Below, in pieces: positions 47,566-56,396 of a stretch of DNA of 64,000 nucleotides (its first letter is position 1; every line of letters starts with the position of its first letter). This DNA comes from an uncultured Bacteroidales bacterium (lineage in GTDB: Bacteria; Bacteroidota; Bacteroidia; Bacteroidales; ML635J-15), in contig CALDKB010000006.1 in NCBI GenBank assembly GCA_937899245.1, positions 1 through 64,000 on the forward strand. The letters are read 5' to 3'. A program made the translations under genes and the position numbers. Under the pieces are notes generated by a model. That model was not told the origin of the DNA and searched no databases. It was given only the letters and a program-made list of their open reading frames with translations.

Positions 47566-48633
47566 ATGAGACATATCCATTCAATATTTGCCATTGTCCT
47601 GCTATTTGCAATGTCGCTTACATGTGCTTATGCACAGGAGGAACAGAATGCGGAGGTCGTTGATTCAATGCACTTTAAGTTTATGGGTATTCGTTATGCC
47701 TTTGAGGAGAACAAGAAGTCGCTCTATGTTGATGTAAACTACAACGAGGAAACCCCAACACAGGTCAACATTATGCGCCAGATAAAGATAGATGGCAAGT
47801 TTTATCCTGTGAAGCGAATAGGGCCGAGGGCTTTCTATGGATGCAGGAACATCACTTGCGTAACAATTCCAGACAATGTAGAGTTTATTGATAGCAGTGC
47901 TTTCAGATGGTGCGTAAACCTTTCAAACCTTGGCATATCGAGCAATGTGAAGCGTATCGGACCTGATTGTTTCCGAAATTGTACCAATTTGCGAAACTTT
48001 CATGTGCCGACAAATCTTTCTGTTATTAGTGCTGGCGCTTTCCGCGCCAGTGGGCTGATGAGCATTGTGCTTCCCGAGGGCTTGCAGGAAATCGGCTCTT
48101 ATGCATTTGAGGGGTGCAAGGCATTGGCGGCTGTTAGCTTTCCAAAATCGTTGAAAAAAATAGGTAAGGAAGCTTTTGCAAATTGCTGGGCCTTGAAGTC
48201 TGTTTCGCTGTACGATAATATTCGTGTTGTAGATAAGGGGGCCTTTATGACTTGTAGAAGCCTTAAGACTGTGGTTTTCACTAAGGTTGTCGATTCGTAT
48301 GTGAAGACAATTATATCGGCGGAGGCATTTGCGGAGTGCAAGTCGCTGACAACAGTTCTGTGCAATACCAGTAGAACGGGCAAGGTGAAGGATGTTTTGT
48401 TTCATGATGAAACATTCAAGGATTGTACGTTTAGCATTGATAATGTAATTTTTGGCGGAAAGCCAGTTGTTGATCCTAATGCCTCGAAGCGAAAGAGGGG
48501 CGAAAGCGAGTTTGAGGAGGAGGAGGTTACCGTTGATGCCGACAATGCAGAACGCCTGCGTACAAGCGAGACTGTAAAGCGTGCCAGAAAAGATATAGGT
48601 GTGCGGAAAAATACTAAGAAAAAGAAAAGATAG
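47566..48633 (+). CDS. Secreted BspA-like leucine-rich repeat protein
   Basis: A 355-residue exported protein with signal peptide (FAIVLLFAMSLTCAYAQ). From about residue 90 it carries LRR_5/BspA-type repeats of 23 residues (IGPRAFYGCRNITCVTIPDN, FIDSSAFRWCVNLSNLGI, IGSYAFEGCKALAAVSFP, about seven copies). These fold into a solenoid used for protein binding or adhesion. The C-terminal 60 residues are rich in Glu and then Lys/Arg (KRARKDIGVRKNTKKKKR), without a T9SS sorting domain. Length is short for the family. Its ligand is unknown. Confidence 0.9.
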   Translation: MRHIHSIFAIVLLFAMSLTCAYAQEEQNAEVVDSMHFKFMGIRYAFEENKKSLYVDVNYNEETPTQVNIMRQIKIDGKFYPVKRIGPRAFYGCRNITCVTIPDNVEFIDSSAFRWCVNLSNLGISSNVKRIGPDCFRNCTNLRNFHVPTNLSVISAGAFRASGLMSIVLPEGLQEIGSYAFEGCKALAAVSFPKSLKKIGKEAFANCWALKSVSLYDNIRVVDKGAFMTCRSLKTVVFTKVVDSYVKTIISAEAFAECKSLTTVLCNTSRTGKVKDVLFHDETFKDCTFSIDNVIFGGKPVVDPNASKRKRGESEFEEEEVTVDADNAERLRTSETVKRARKDIGVRKNTKKKKR

Positions 48634-48681
48634 GTTGAAATATTTATTTCAAAAGTTTTTAAGCTGCGCCATCTGCTGCGC

Positions 48682-49455
48682 CTATACCATATTTCTTTCC
48701 TTCTTGATTCTATTGTAGGCTTCGTTAATTGCCTGGAATTTTTCTGTAGCTTTCTTTGTGATTTCTTCACCCATACCGGCGACTTTGTCGGGATGGTGCT
48801 TCATTGCCATTTTTTTGTATGCGCTCTTGACTTCTTCGTTTGTGGCATCCTTTGTTATGCCAAGAATTTCGTAGTCGGAGTCCTTGCCTACGATGATAAA
48901 CATTGATTTTATTGAGTTGAAGTCATATTCGCTAAGTCCAATGCCATTGGAAATTTTCTTTAGTATGTCAAGTTCCTCTTTTACGATTTCGTTGTCGGCA
49001 TTTGCAATTCCGAACAGATAGTGCAGAAGTTGAAGCTTCAGCGAGTTGTTCATGTTGTATTTTATCTGGCGGCAGACATCGTCGAGCGGAATATCAGAAT
49101 TCATCATCGGCTTCAACAGCTGTAATGCCTTCAGGGTTTTTTCTTTGCCGAAATTTTCAACAAGAAAAGCCTTGACATAGTCAAGTTCGCATTTCTTGAC
49201 GATATTGTCGGCTTTCATAACGGCGGCAGATAGGGTGAGAAGTACAACCATGAAATCGCCTTGTTCGGTTTTTCTTGTCCTGCTTCTATAAGAACTGTCA
49301 AAGCCACCGGTATATCCCTCGCCGCTTTTGCTTTTACTACTTGTGCTGTCGCTGGTTCCGTCGATGGCAGAGCCGATAAAGAAACCTATAATTCCACCTA
49401 TTGGACCTGTAAGCACCCAGCTAAGCGTTCCTAATATCCATTTCCATTTTCCCAT
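48682..49455 (-). CDS. TerB/DjlA-type J-domain co-chaperone
   Basis: A 257-residue protein. An N-terminal hydrophobic glycine-rich segment (ILGTLSWVLTGPIGGIIGFF) may anchor it. A TerB-like helical domain follows (about residues 65-175; VLLTLSAAVMKADNIVKKCE). A C-terminal J-domain has the DnaK-stimulating HPD (YKKMAMKHHPDKV). The order matches DjlA. It recruits DnaK to the membrane. It begins 2 bases after coaE, so it is the last gene of the nusB operon. Confidence 0.92.
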   Translation of the reverse strand: MGKWKWILGTLSWVLTGPIGGIIGFFIGSAIDGTSDSTSSKSKSGEGYTGGFDSSYRSRTRKTEQGDFMVVLLTLSAAVMKADNIVKKCELDYVKAFLVENFGKEKTLKALQLLKPMMNSDIPLDDVCRQIKYNMNNSLKLQLLHYLFGIANADNEIVKEELDILKKISNGIGLSEYDFNSIKSMFIIVGKDSDYEILGITKDATNEEVKSAYKKMAMKHHPDKVAGMGEEITKKATEKFQAINEAYNRIKKERNMV

Positions 49456-49457
49456 AG

Positions 49458-50057
49458 CTATTTCCTTATGTCGTTAATAAATTTATTGGCTTGCTCGATA
49501 AGCGAATGATCTTTGTCGTTGGTAAGAATGTAGCTACATTTTTCGCGTCCTGATATTGCCGTCTGTATGTCGATTTTTTTTCTGGCTGTATCTTCGTCGA
49601 CATTGTCCCTAAGGCATATTCTTCTGATAAGTATTTCTTTGTTCGCCTCAACAAATATTGTGAAATCGAGTAGGGGGGCAATGTTCGCTTCAAACAGAAT
49701 AGCCGATTCTATTGCACAAATGGCGGTTCCGATATTCTCCCTCCATTTTATGAAGTCGTCGATAACAACCGGATGAACAATAGAATTTACAAGTTGGCGT
49801 TTGTTTTCGTTCCCAAATACAATTTTGGCTAAGTATGTCTTGTTTATTTTTCCGTCCAGATATGCTTCGCTACCGAATTCTGCAGTCAATCGGCTTTTAA
49901 TTGCATTGCTGCTGTTCATCAGGATTTTTGCATTTTTATCGGCATCATATACGGGGATGTCCATAGAACGGAAAACCTGACTTAACATAGATTTTCCCGA
50001 GCCAATGATTCCTGTTATTCCAATGCTAATTATTTTGTCTCCAGTATGTAGCAGCAT
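49458..50057 (-). CDS. coaE: Dephospho-CoA kinase
   Basis: A 199-residue P-loop kinase for the final step of coenzyme A synthesis. The Walker A motif is GITGIIGSGKSMLSQVF (residues 13-29). The substrate-binding VYDADKNAKILM and the lid segment RICLRDNVDEDTARKKI are present. The start overlaps the end of the ybbR-like gene by 28 bases; no later Met precedes the P-loop, so this start is needed. It lies in the conserved nusB-to-coaE operon. Confidence 0.94.
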   Translation of the reverse strand: MLLHTGDKIISIGITGIIGSGKSMLSQVFRSMDIPVYDADKNAKILMNSSNAIKSRLTAEFGSEAYLDGKINKTYLAKIVFGNENKRQLVNSIVHPVVIDDFIKWRENIGTAICAIESAILFEANIAPLLDFTIFVEANKEILIRRICLRDNVDEDTARKKIDIQTAISGREKCSYILTNDKDHSLIEQANKFINDIRK

Positions 50058-51037
50058 GTTTCTGGCGTAATTCTAGAAATGTTTACGAATTGGTTGCTTG
50101 TCGTTACTTCTATTTCGAGATATTTGCTTTTTGCTTTGTTGTAGTCGACGATAGCGGAGAAATCGTAGTCGCTTACATCGTCGTAATGGGAAATTGGCGT
50201 GCTATAGCATACTAAAACACTTTCGGGCAGTATGGTTATGTCGTATTCAGGAGGAAAATTCAGAGTTTTTATTTTTATCCTTTTGTGTGCTTCGGTATAC
50301 ATTTCGACCTTATATGACAAATCAGTGTTTTGCTGATTGGCGTTTATGCCTTCAGGAATATCAAGCTTAAAGGTGTGTGTATTTTTGTTACGGGGAAGAA
50401 TTCCGTCGTCAACAACATTAATTTTGACAATGCTGTCGATGGTGCTTCTTTTGCCAAATATTGTAACAGAATCGGGATTTAAAGTCAAATTTGAAACTTT
50501 TTGTCCTTTGATAAGGTCAAATTTAAGGTTTGAAATGTCGATTGGAATAGTCTTTTCTGCAACGTTGACCATATCGAAGAACAATGTGTCCGGCTTTATG
50601 TCGATAATTCTAATCTTGTCGCCTATTTTTTTGTAGATGTTAGATTTTAGCTCGTCTACGATAATGTATGCCTTTTCGCTTTCTGGCTTGTATTTAATAA
50701 GCGATTGGCCTGATTTGTTTGTTTTTTCTCGGTTTTCAAGGTCAATGCTCATTGGAATTCTTTTGGAATTCAATTTTTCCTGCAATAAATTGTATCCCTG
50801 TCCTTGTGCTATTATTGAAAATTCGCCTTCAGAAGATTTTTCGCTGGCAATTGTTTCCGGGATGTTCTTGATCTTGTATTTGAGGATAATTTCGCAGGTT
50901 AGGTCCTCCTTGTTGAGGTAGTTGAGGAACCATAAAAAAAATGACAGAACAACAAAAGCAAGAAACACAAGAAGATTCCTGTTTTTAATCAAATTTTTAA
51001 TTTGATTGCTGTTCTTATTTTCCTGTTGTTCTGTCAT
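50030..51037 (-). CDS. YbbR/CdaR-like membrane protein
   Basis: A 335-residue protein with one N-terminal TM segment (LVFLAFVVLSFFLWFLNYL). A periplasmic part built of YbbR-like repeats follows (ISNLKFDLIKGQKVSNLTLN and PDSVTIFGKRSTIDSI, the characteristic P-x-x-V-x-I/V-x-G block). In Firmicutes such proteins (CdaR) regulate the c-di-AMP cyclase CdaA. No cyclase gene is adjacent here, and the gene stays in the yajC-coaE context usual for Bacteroidales. Confidence 0.87.
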   Translation of the reverse strand: MTEQQENKNSNQIKNLIKNRNLLVFLAFVVLSFFLWFLNYLNKEDLTCEIILKYKIKNIPETIASEKSSEGEFSIIAQGQGYNLLQEKLNSKRIPMSIDLENREKTNKSGQSLIKYKPESEKAYIIVDELKSNIYKKIGDKIRIIDIKPDTLFFDMVNVAEKTIPIDISNLKFDLIKGQKVSNLTLNPDSVTIFGKRSTIDSIVKINVVDDGILPRNKNTHTFKLDIPEGINANQQNTDLSYKVEMYTEAHKRIKIKTLNFPPEYDITILPESVLVCYSTPISHYDDVSDYDFSAIVDYNKAKSKYLEIEVTTSNQFVNISRITPETCCYILETK

Positions 51038-51059
51038 TACATATTCGATGTTATTTTAG

Positions 51060-51413
51060 TTATTTCTTGTCGTTCGACTCGTTAGCTGCCTGTTCGTTTT
51101 CAGTGTAGCTTGCAATGGAGTTCTTGTCGATTTTGATTTTTACACCGTTTGAGATTTCAAGAAGAACGAAAGTGTCTGAAATTTCATCGATGATACCATA
51201 AATACCACCAGCAGTAATAACCTTGCTACCTTTTTTCAGGCTTTCTTTGAATTTTTGAGCTTCCTTGTTACGCTTAGAAGCCGGTCTAATCATAAAGAAA
51301 TAGATGACAGCAATAAGCAGTACCCAAAAAATTACCTGTACCCATACGCTTTGCTTTTGAGCTTCGCCAGCAGCAGGCGCTGCTTCTAATAAAAATAATG
51401 CTAAATTGTTCAT
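51060..51413 (-). CDS. yajC: Preprotein translocase subunit YajC
   Basis: A 117-residue protein with a short N-terminal stretch and a single TM helix (VWVQVIFWVLLIAVIYFFMI). The YajC signature follows: RPASKRNKEAQKFKESLKKG, SKVITAGGIYGIIDE. It associates with SecDF at the inner membrane. A short Ala/Asn/Glu tail ends the protein. It sits 18 bases after the DUF1573 gene. Confidence 0.95.
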   Translation of the reverse strand: MNNLALFLLEAAPAAGEAQKQSVWVQVIFWVLLIAVIYFFMIRPASKRNKEAQKFKESLKKGSKVITAGGIYGIIDEISDTFVLLEISNGVKIKIDKNSIASYTENEQAANESNDKK

Positions 51414-51431
51414 ATAAAAATTATTAATAAA

Positions 51432-51896
51432 TTACTTTGTTACTACGTCGCATCTGATGAATAGGACTATTTCGTTAGGTTCCGTATTGGCATATATGCG
51501 TGCGTTTTTGTTTTGTATTCCGTTTTTGTTCGAGCTGTCGAAAGTGAGTTCGACATAACCTTGTTCGCCAGGTTTAACAGGTTCACGGCTCCATTTGGGT
51601 GATGTGCATCCACATGACGGCTTTACGCTTGAAATTACAAGATTACCTTCTCCTGTATTGGTGAATTTGAATTTATGAGATACTTTTTCGCCTTGGATGA
51701 GTGTGCCGAAATTGTATTCCATCTCTTCAAATTTCATTATTGGAAGTCCGTCGCTAACTTTTTGTTCGCTGTCAACATTATTGGCCGATATCGGATTGTC
51801 GATATTGTATTCGCCCCCTGTTTTGGGCGTGTTTTTGCACGATAATGCTATAAGTGATAGAATTGCTATTGTAAGTATTGTTGCTAGTTGTCTCAT
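51432..51896 (-). CDS. DUF1573 lipoprotein
   Basis: A 154-residue protein with a lipoprotein signal peptide (LATILTIAILSLIALSC). The DUF1573 domain (MEYNFGTLIQGEKVSHKFKF, then SSVKPSCGCTSPKWSREPV with the Cys-Gly-Cys motif) is an immunoglobulin-like fold common in Bacteroidota and close to nusB. Exported to the periplasm and lipid-anchored. Function unknown. It lies 14 bases after nusB. Confidence 0.92.
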   Translation of the reverse strand: MRQLATILTIAILSLIALSCKNTPKTGGEYNIDNPISANNVDSEQKVSDGLPIMKFEEMEYNFGTLIQGEKVSHKFKFTNTGEGNLVISSVKPSCGCTSPKWSREPVKPGEQGYVELTFDSSNKNGIQNKNARIYANTEPNEIVLFIRCDVVTK

Positions 51897-51910
51897 AATT
51901 TTTCTCCTTA

Positions 51911-52855
51911 TTATAACAAGCCCATGCCGATTTTGTTTAGGGTATTGTCATTTTTGCACTGGTTGTATATTTTGTCAAGAATGCCATTTATGAAAGTGCT
52001 GCTTTTTTCGGTGCTATAGCCCTTGGCAATGTCAATATATTCGTTGATTGTGATTCTAACAGGCAGTTCAGGGAACTGAGTCATTTCGCATAGTGCAAGA
52101 TGAAGGATTACCCTGTCGAGGAATGCAATACGTTGCAATTCCCATTTCTGTAGATTTTTTTCAATCAGTTCGTCGAATAGCTTGTTGTTAAGGCAGGTGC
52201 TCTTGATAAGTTTCTTTGCGAACTCTTCGTCGTCTGTGCATCTGAACATAGCTGGAAGTCTGAAGTTGTCGATATTTTCGTCGTTGAGTTTCTTGATTGT
52301 CTGTATCAAGTTGCTAAGCGAAAATTCGAGCTCGTCATTCCAATATATGCTTTCACCTTCAAGGATTTCGTCTAGTTTTTCGTTGTCGACCAAATACTTG
52401 TTGATAATTTTGCAAATGAGGTCGGCATCTTGCTTTATCGAGCAGTTTTCGTCATCCATATATTTCTTGAAGAATTCAGATTCTGACATTTTGTTATAGA
52501 TGCCTCTGATGAATTCGTAGTGTTCCGACCAGTTGCTTGTGGCAGCTTCCATATATTTCTTGATGGTAGGTTCGGAACGGAAAGCTTGTATTATTTTGTT
52601 GTCGACAAATTTGCGATTTGGGTTCAAGTCTTTCTCCGAAGGAAGAATCTTGTTCCTGTTGAATTCAATCTTGTATTCGGCCTGATCGGCTATGGCTGTA
52701 ATCAAACAGAACATTTCGATAAAAAGTTCATGCGATTTCTCGAGGCTCATTTCCATTGCTTCCCATATTTTTTCCAATGAACCGTCGTAATTTCCTTGAA
52801 TAAAGGCATAATACGTTTGAACCGCCTTTATCCTTACCAATCTTCTGCTAATCAT
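51911..52855 (-). CDS. nusB: Transcription antitermination protein NusB (long form)
   Basis: A 314-residue protein, twice the length of E. coli NusB but typical of Bacteroidales, where an N-terminal helical extension precedes the RNA-binding core. The core is recognisable in the C-terminal third: NLQKWELQRIAFLDRVILHL, ALCEMTQFPELPVRITINEY and KGYSTEKSSTFINGILDKI. It binds boxA RNA with NusE in rRNA antitermination. It heads the operon, with promoter at 52872-52901. Confidence 0.93.
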   Translation of the reverse strand: MISRRLVRIKAVQTYYAFIQGNYDGSLEKIWEAMEMSLEKSHELFIEMFCLITAIADQAEYKIEFNRNKILPSEKDLNPNRKFVDNKIIQAFRSEPTIKKYMEAATSNWSEHYEFIRGIYNKMSESEFFKKYMDDENCSIKQDADLICKIINKYLVDNEKLDEILEGESIYWNDELEFSLSNLIQTIKKLNDENIDNFRLPAMFRCTDDEEFAKKLIKSTCLNNKLFDELIEKNLQKWELQRIAFLDRVILHLALCEMTQFPELPVRITINEYIDIAKGYSTEKSSTFINGILDKIYNQCKNDNTLNKIGMGLL

Positions 52856-52871
52856 CTTGCTCTTTTTTTTG

Positions 52872-52901
52872 CAAATTTAGTGTTTTTTATTCTTGCATCA
52901 A
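52872..52901 (-). promoter_or_regulatory. Promoter of nusB operon
   Basis: On the minus strand, TTG (52899-52901), a 19-bp spacer and TAAATTTG (52872-52879) fit the Bacteroidota consensus, 17 bases before the nusB ATG. Confidence 0.7.
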
Positions 52902-53020
52902 TAATCTTTTGTCCTAAAATAAATAACACAATTGCGTTAAAAAAAACGTTGTAATTTCCTGTAGTCTTAAAGGTGTCTTAATGTTGTGAATAAAAGCAAA
53001 ATTAAAAATAATAAAATAAA

Positions 53021-53050
53021 TTGTTATATTGGTAATAATTTATATATTTG
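53021..53050 (+). promoter_or_regulatory. Promoter of DUF3276/Pur-alpha-like gene
   Basis: TTG (53021-53023), a 19-bp spacer and TATATTTG (53043-53050) fit the consensus. It lies inside the longer open frame from 52986 and supports the start at 53073. Confidence 0.65.
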
Positions 53051-53072
53051 TGAGACTATTAAAAATGCTATT

Positions 53073-53360
53073 ATGGAAGTTGTTGAGAAAGATAAAGATA
53101 TTGTCAGGACAATGAGTGTCAGGATTGGCAAGAGAACTTATTATTATGATGTGAAGACTGCGTCAAATGGGGACTATTTTCTTGTAATTACTGAGAGTGT
53201 TCGTAATAAGATGGGAATGTTTGACAGACACAAGCTTTTTGTGTACAAAGAGGATTTTTACAAGTTTTCTAAGGCGTTGGAAGAAGTATTGACCTATATG
53301 AAATGCGAGAAGCCAGATTACTTTGATGCGCCTGCTGAGACTGAATTAGAAGATAAATAG
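53073..53360 (+). CDS. DUF3276 Pur-alpha-like nucleic-acid-binding protein
   Basis: A 95-residue protein from the ATG at 53073; the 29 codons upstream are excluded because the promoter lies within them. The sequence (MSVRIGKRTYYYDVKTASNG, DYFLVITESVR, then HKLFVYKEDFYKFSKALEEV) matches the DUF3276 family, whose Borrelia member forms a PUR fold binding single-stranded nucleic acid. A short acidic tail follows. It may be a regulator or nucleoid protein. It stands alone between two promoter/terminator boundaries. Confidence 0.9.
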   Translation: MEVVEKDKDIVRTMSVRIGKRTYYYDVKTASNGDYFLVITESVRNKMGMFDRHKLFVYKEDFYKFSKALEEVLTYMKCEKPDYFDAPAETELEDK

Positions 53361-53449
53361 GATTTTCTTTCGTTTAAAATATACGTTACTAGATATTACA
53401 CTATTGTAATATTTGCTTTTTTTGACAAGTTATAACTAGTTAAAAAGTA

Positions 53450-53486
53450 AAAAAAAAGGAAAACAATTTTGTTTTCCTTTTTTTTT
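53450..53486. terminator. Bidirectional terminator
   Basis: AAAAAAAGGAAAACAA and its complement form a long stem flanked by A and T tracts, between the convergent DUF3276 and ppdK genes. Confidence 0.85.
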
Positions 53487-53504
53487 CTAGCTATGTCTTG
53501 TAAA

Positions 53505-56222
53505 TTACTTAGCATTCTTAATAGCTGCCTGAGCTGCTGCAAGGCGTGCAACAGGAACTCTGAAAGGCGAGCAAGATACATAGTTCATTCCAGAAGTGAA
53601 GAAGAACTCAGCTGCTGTTGGGTCGCCACCGTGTTCACCACAAACGCCGCATTTCAAGTTCGGGCGAGTGTTACGTCCACGTTCGATACCTATCTTAACG
53701 AGTTCACCAACACATTCGCGGTCGAAGTTGTTGAATGGGTCAGCAGGGATGATCTTTTCGTCAACGTACTTGTGAACGATAGCGTTAACATCGTCACGAG
53801 AGAATCCGAATGTCATCTGAGTAAGGTCGTTAGTACCGAATGAGAAGAATTCAGCAACTTCAGCAATCTGGTTAGCAACGAGAGCTGCACGTGGGATTTC
53901 GATCATAGTACCGAACTTGTATTCGAATTCAATACCATAGTTCTTTTCAACTTCAGACTTAATTGCTGTTGCAATCTTCTTCTGGTGACGCAATTCTGCT
54001 GCATTGATTGTCAAAGGAACCATGATTTCAAGCATTGGGTTGAAACCTTCCTTCTTAAGTTCTGCAGTTGCGCTGAACAATGCGCGGAACTGAGCTTCGG
54101 TGATTTCCGGGTAAATGATACCAAGACGAACACCACGCAAGCCCATCATTGGGTTTACTTCCTGCAATGAATCTACGCGTCTCTTGAGTTCAGCCAAGCT
54201 CATTCCACGTTCTTTAGCAACTTCTTGCTGCTTATCTTCTGTCTGAGGAACGAATTCGTGTAATGGCGGGTCCATAAGTCTGAAAGTTAAAGGCTTGCCG
54301 TCCATAACTTTCAATGTGCCCTTAGCTGCTTCCTTGATGTATGGTTCAAGTTCCTTCAAAGCGTTAACTCTTTCTTCGAGAGTGTCGGCAAGGATCATGT
54401 TGCGTAACTTCTTCAATGGAGTTTCGCTGTTCTTTCCGTAGAACATGTGTTCGATACGGAACAAACCAATACCTTCAGCGCCGAAGTTAATAGCATTCTG
54501 TGCATCTTCTGGGTTATCAGCATTTGTACGAACACCCATAATTCTGAATTTGTCAACAAGCTTCATGAATTCCTGGAATAGTGGGTTTTCTGTAGCGTCA
54601 ATCATCTTAACCTCTTCAGCATAAGCCCAGCCTTTAGAACCATTCAAGCTGATGGTGTCGCCTTCGTTGAATGTGTGTTCGCCAATACGTACCTGATTGT
54701 TCTTGAAGTCGATCTTAACATCTTCACAACCAACGATACAGCACTTTCCCCATCCACGAGCAACGAGAGCTGCGTGAGAAGTCATACCACCGCGTGCGGT
54801 AAGGATACCGTCGGCAGCGCGCATACCTTCAACGTCTTCTGGGTTAGTTTCTTCACGGACAAGGATGTTTTTAATCTTAGCCTTGTTGTATTCCATAGCT
54901 TTGTCGCTAGTGAGGGCGATTCTACCAACAGCACCACCAGGACCAGCTGGCAAACCTTTAGCGATAACTTCGTGCTTCTTTTCTTCCGCAGCATCAAGAA
55001 TCGGGTGAAGAAGTTCGTCAAGTTGTGCAGGAGTCAAGCGCATAACAACTTCCTTTTCGTCGATAAGACCTTCGTGGAGCATATCAAGGGCCATTGTCAA
55101 TGCAGCAACGCCAGTACGCTTACCAACGCGGCACTGCAACATATACAACTTGTTGTCCTGAATAGTGAATTCGATATCAAGCATATCATGGAAGCTCTTT
55201 TCGAGGATGGCACGGATGTCACACAATTCCTTGTATGTCTGTGGCATAAGTTCCTGCATAGACTTCATGTGCTTGTTTTGTTCGTTCTTAGTGTCGTCGT
55301 TCAATGGGTTAGGAGTGCGGATACCAGCAACAACGTCTTCACCCTGAGCGTTAATCAACCATTCGCCGTAAAACTGGTTGTCGCCTGTAGCTGGGTTACG
55401 AGTGAAAGCAACGCCTGTAGCAGAGTTGTCACCCATGTTTCCGAATACCATTGCCTGTACGTTTACTGCTGTTCCCCAGTCGTCTGGAATACCTTCGATA
55501 CGACGGTAGGAGATAGCCTTCTTGCCATTCCATGATTTGAAAACAGCCTTGATACCGCCTTCCATCTGAGCGCGTGCGTCATCTGGGAATTCAGTTCCAA
55601 GAACTTTCTTTACTGTTTCCTTGAAAGTTTCAGCCAATTGCTTCAATTCATCAGCTGTGATTTCTGTATCAGACTTATAACCTCTGCTGTTCTTAAATTC
55701 GTCGAGCATGTCATCCAAAATCTTGCGGATGCCTTTGCCGTCAGCAGGTTCAATACCTTCAGCCTTTTCCATTACGACGTCAGCATACATCATAATCAAA
55801 CGGCGATATGAATCGTATACGAAACGAGGATTGTTAGTCTTCTTAATCAAGCCAGGGATGGTCTTAGAGCACAGACCTATATTTAATACTGTATCCATCA
55901 TACCAGGCATTGAGCTGCGAGCTCCTGAACGGCAAGAAACCAAAAGAGGATTTTCTGCGTCGCCATATTTCATGCCCATTATGTTTTCAACATTCTTCAT
56001 GCCTTCCCAAACATCGTTCATAAGAGTTTCTGGAAGCTGGCAGTTGTTTGCATAATATGCAGTACAGCATTCTGTTGTAATTGTTAAACCAGCTGGAACT
56101 GGGAGTCCCAACAAACACATTTCTGCAAGGTTTGCACCTTTGCCGCCCAACAAGTTCTTCATGTCGGCCTTACCTTCAGCTGTCTTACCTCCAAAGGTGT
56201 ATACATACTTTACTTTACTCAT
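53505..56222 (-). CDS. ppdK: Pyruvate, phosphate dikinase
   Basis: A 905-residue enzyme interconverting PEP, AMP and PPi with pyruvate, ATP and Pi. The N-terminal ATP-grasp domain begins VYTFGGKTAEGKADMKNLLG and includes NQFYGEWLINAQGEDVVAG. The phosphohistidine domain carries GGMTSHAALVARGWGKCC (catalytic His). The C-terminal PEP-binding barrel includes EIMVPLTINAAEL and a final CGVCGEHGGDP with its active-site Cys. In anaerobic Bacteroidales it works in glycolysis or gluconeogenesis. Codon use is strongly biased, implying high expression. A minus-strand TAATTTTG at 56264-56271 may be its -7 element. Confidence 0.97.
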   Translation of the reverse strand: MSKVKYVYTFGGKTAEGKADMKNLLGGKGANLAEMCLLGLPVPAGLTITTECCTAYYANNCQLPETLMNDVWEGMKNVENIMGMKYGDAENPLLVSCRSGARSSMPGMMDTVLNIGLCSKTIPGLIKKTNNPRFVYDSYRRLIMMYADVVMEKAEGIEPADGKGIRKILDDMLDEFKNSRGYKSDTEITADELKQLAETFKETVKKVLGTEFPDDARAQMEGGIKAVFKSWNGKKAISYRRIEGIPDDWGTAVNVQAMVFGNMGDNSATGVAFTRNPATGDNQFYGEWLINAQGEDVVAGIRTPNPLNDDTKNEQNKHMKSMQELMPQTYKELCDIRAILEKSFHDMLDIEFTIQDNKLYMLQCRVGKRTGVAALTMALDMLHEGLIDEKEVVMRLTPAQLDELLHPILDAAEEKKHEVIAKGLPAGPGGAVGRIALTSDKAMEYNKAKIKNILVREETNPEDVEGMRAADGILTARGGMTSHAALVARGWGKCCIVGCEDVKIDFKNNQVRIGEHTFNEGDTISLNGSKGWAYAEEVKMIDATENPLFQEFMKLVDKFRIMGVRTNADNPEDAQNAINFGAEGIGLFRIEHMFYGKNSETPLKKLRNMILADTLEERVNALKELEPYIKEAAKGTLKVMDGKPLTFRLMDPPLHEFVPQTEDKQQEVAKERGMSLAELKRRVDSLQEVNPMMGLRGVRLGIIYPEITEAQFRALFSATAELKKEGFNPMLEIMVPLTINAAELRHQKKIATAIKSEVEKNYGIEFEYKFGTMIEIPRAALVANQIAEVAEFFSFGTNDLTQMTFGFSRDDVNAIVHKYVDEKIIPADPFNNFDRECVGELVKIGIERGRNTRPNLKCGVCGEHGGDPTAAEFFFTSGMNYVSCSPFRVPVARLAAAQAAIKNAK

Positions 56223-56396
56223 TTAACAGTAAATTTAAATTTATAATCGTTTTAAATAGGGCGCAAAATTAATGAAAATTTTGGTACAAAAAACATGTAA
56301 CAACGAATTGTTGAAAAAATGTTTCTGCTTGTTTGATAGTGTGTTGCAAGGACACATCTTAGTAGCAAGCTTTGCGGATTATGGTTTGGCGTTCGT

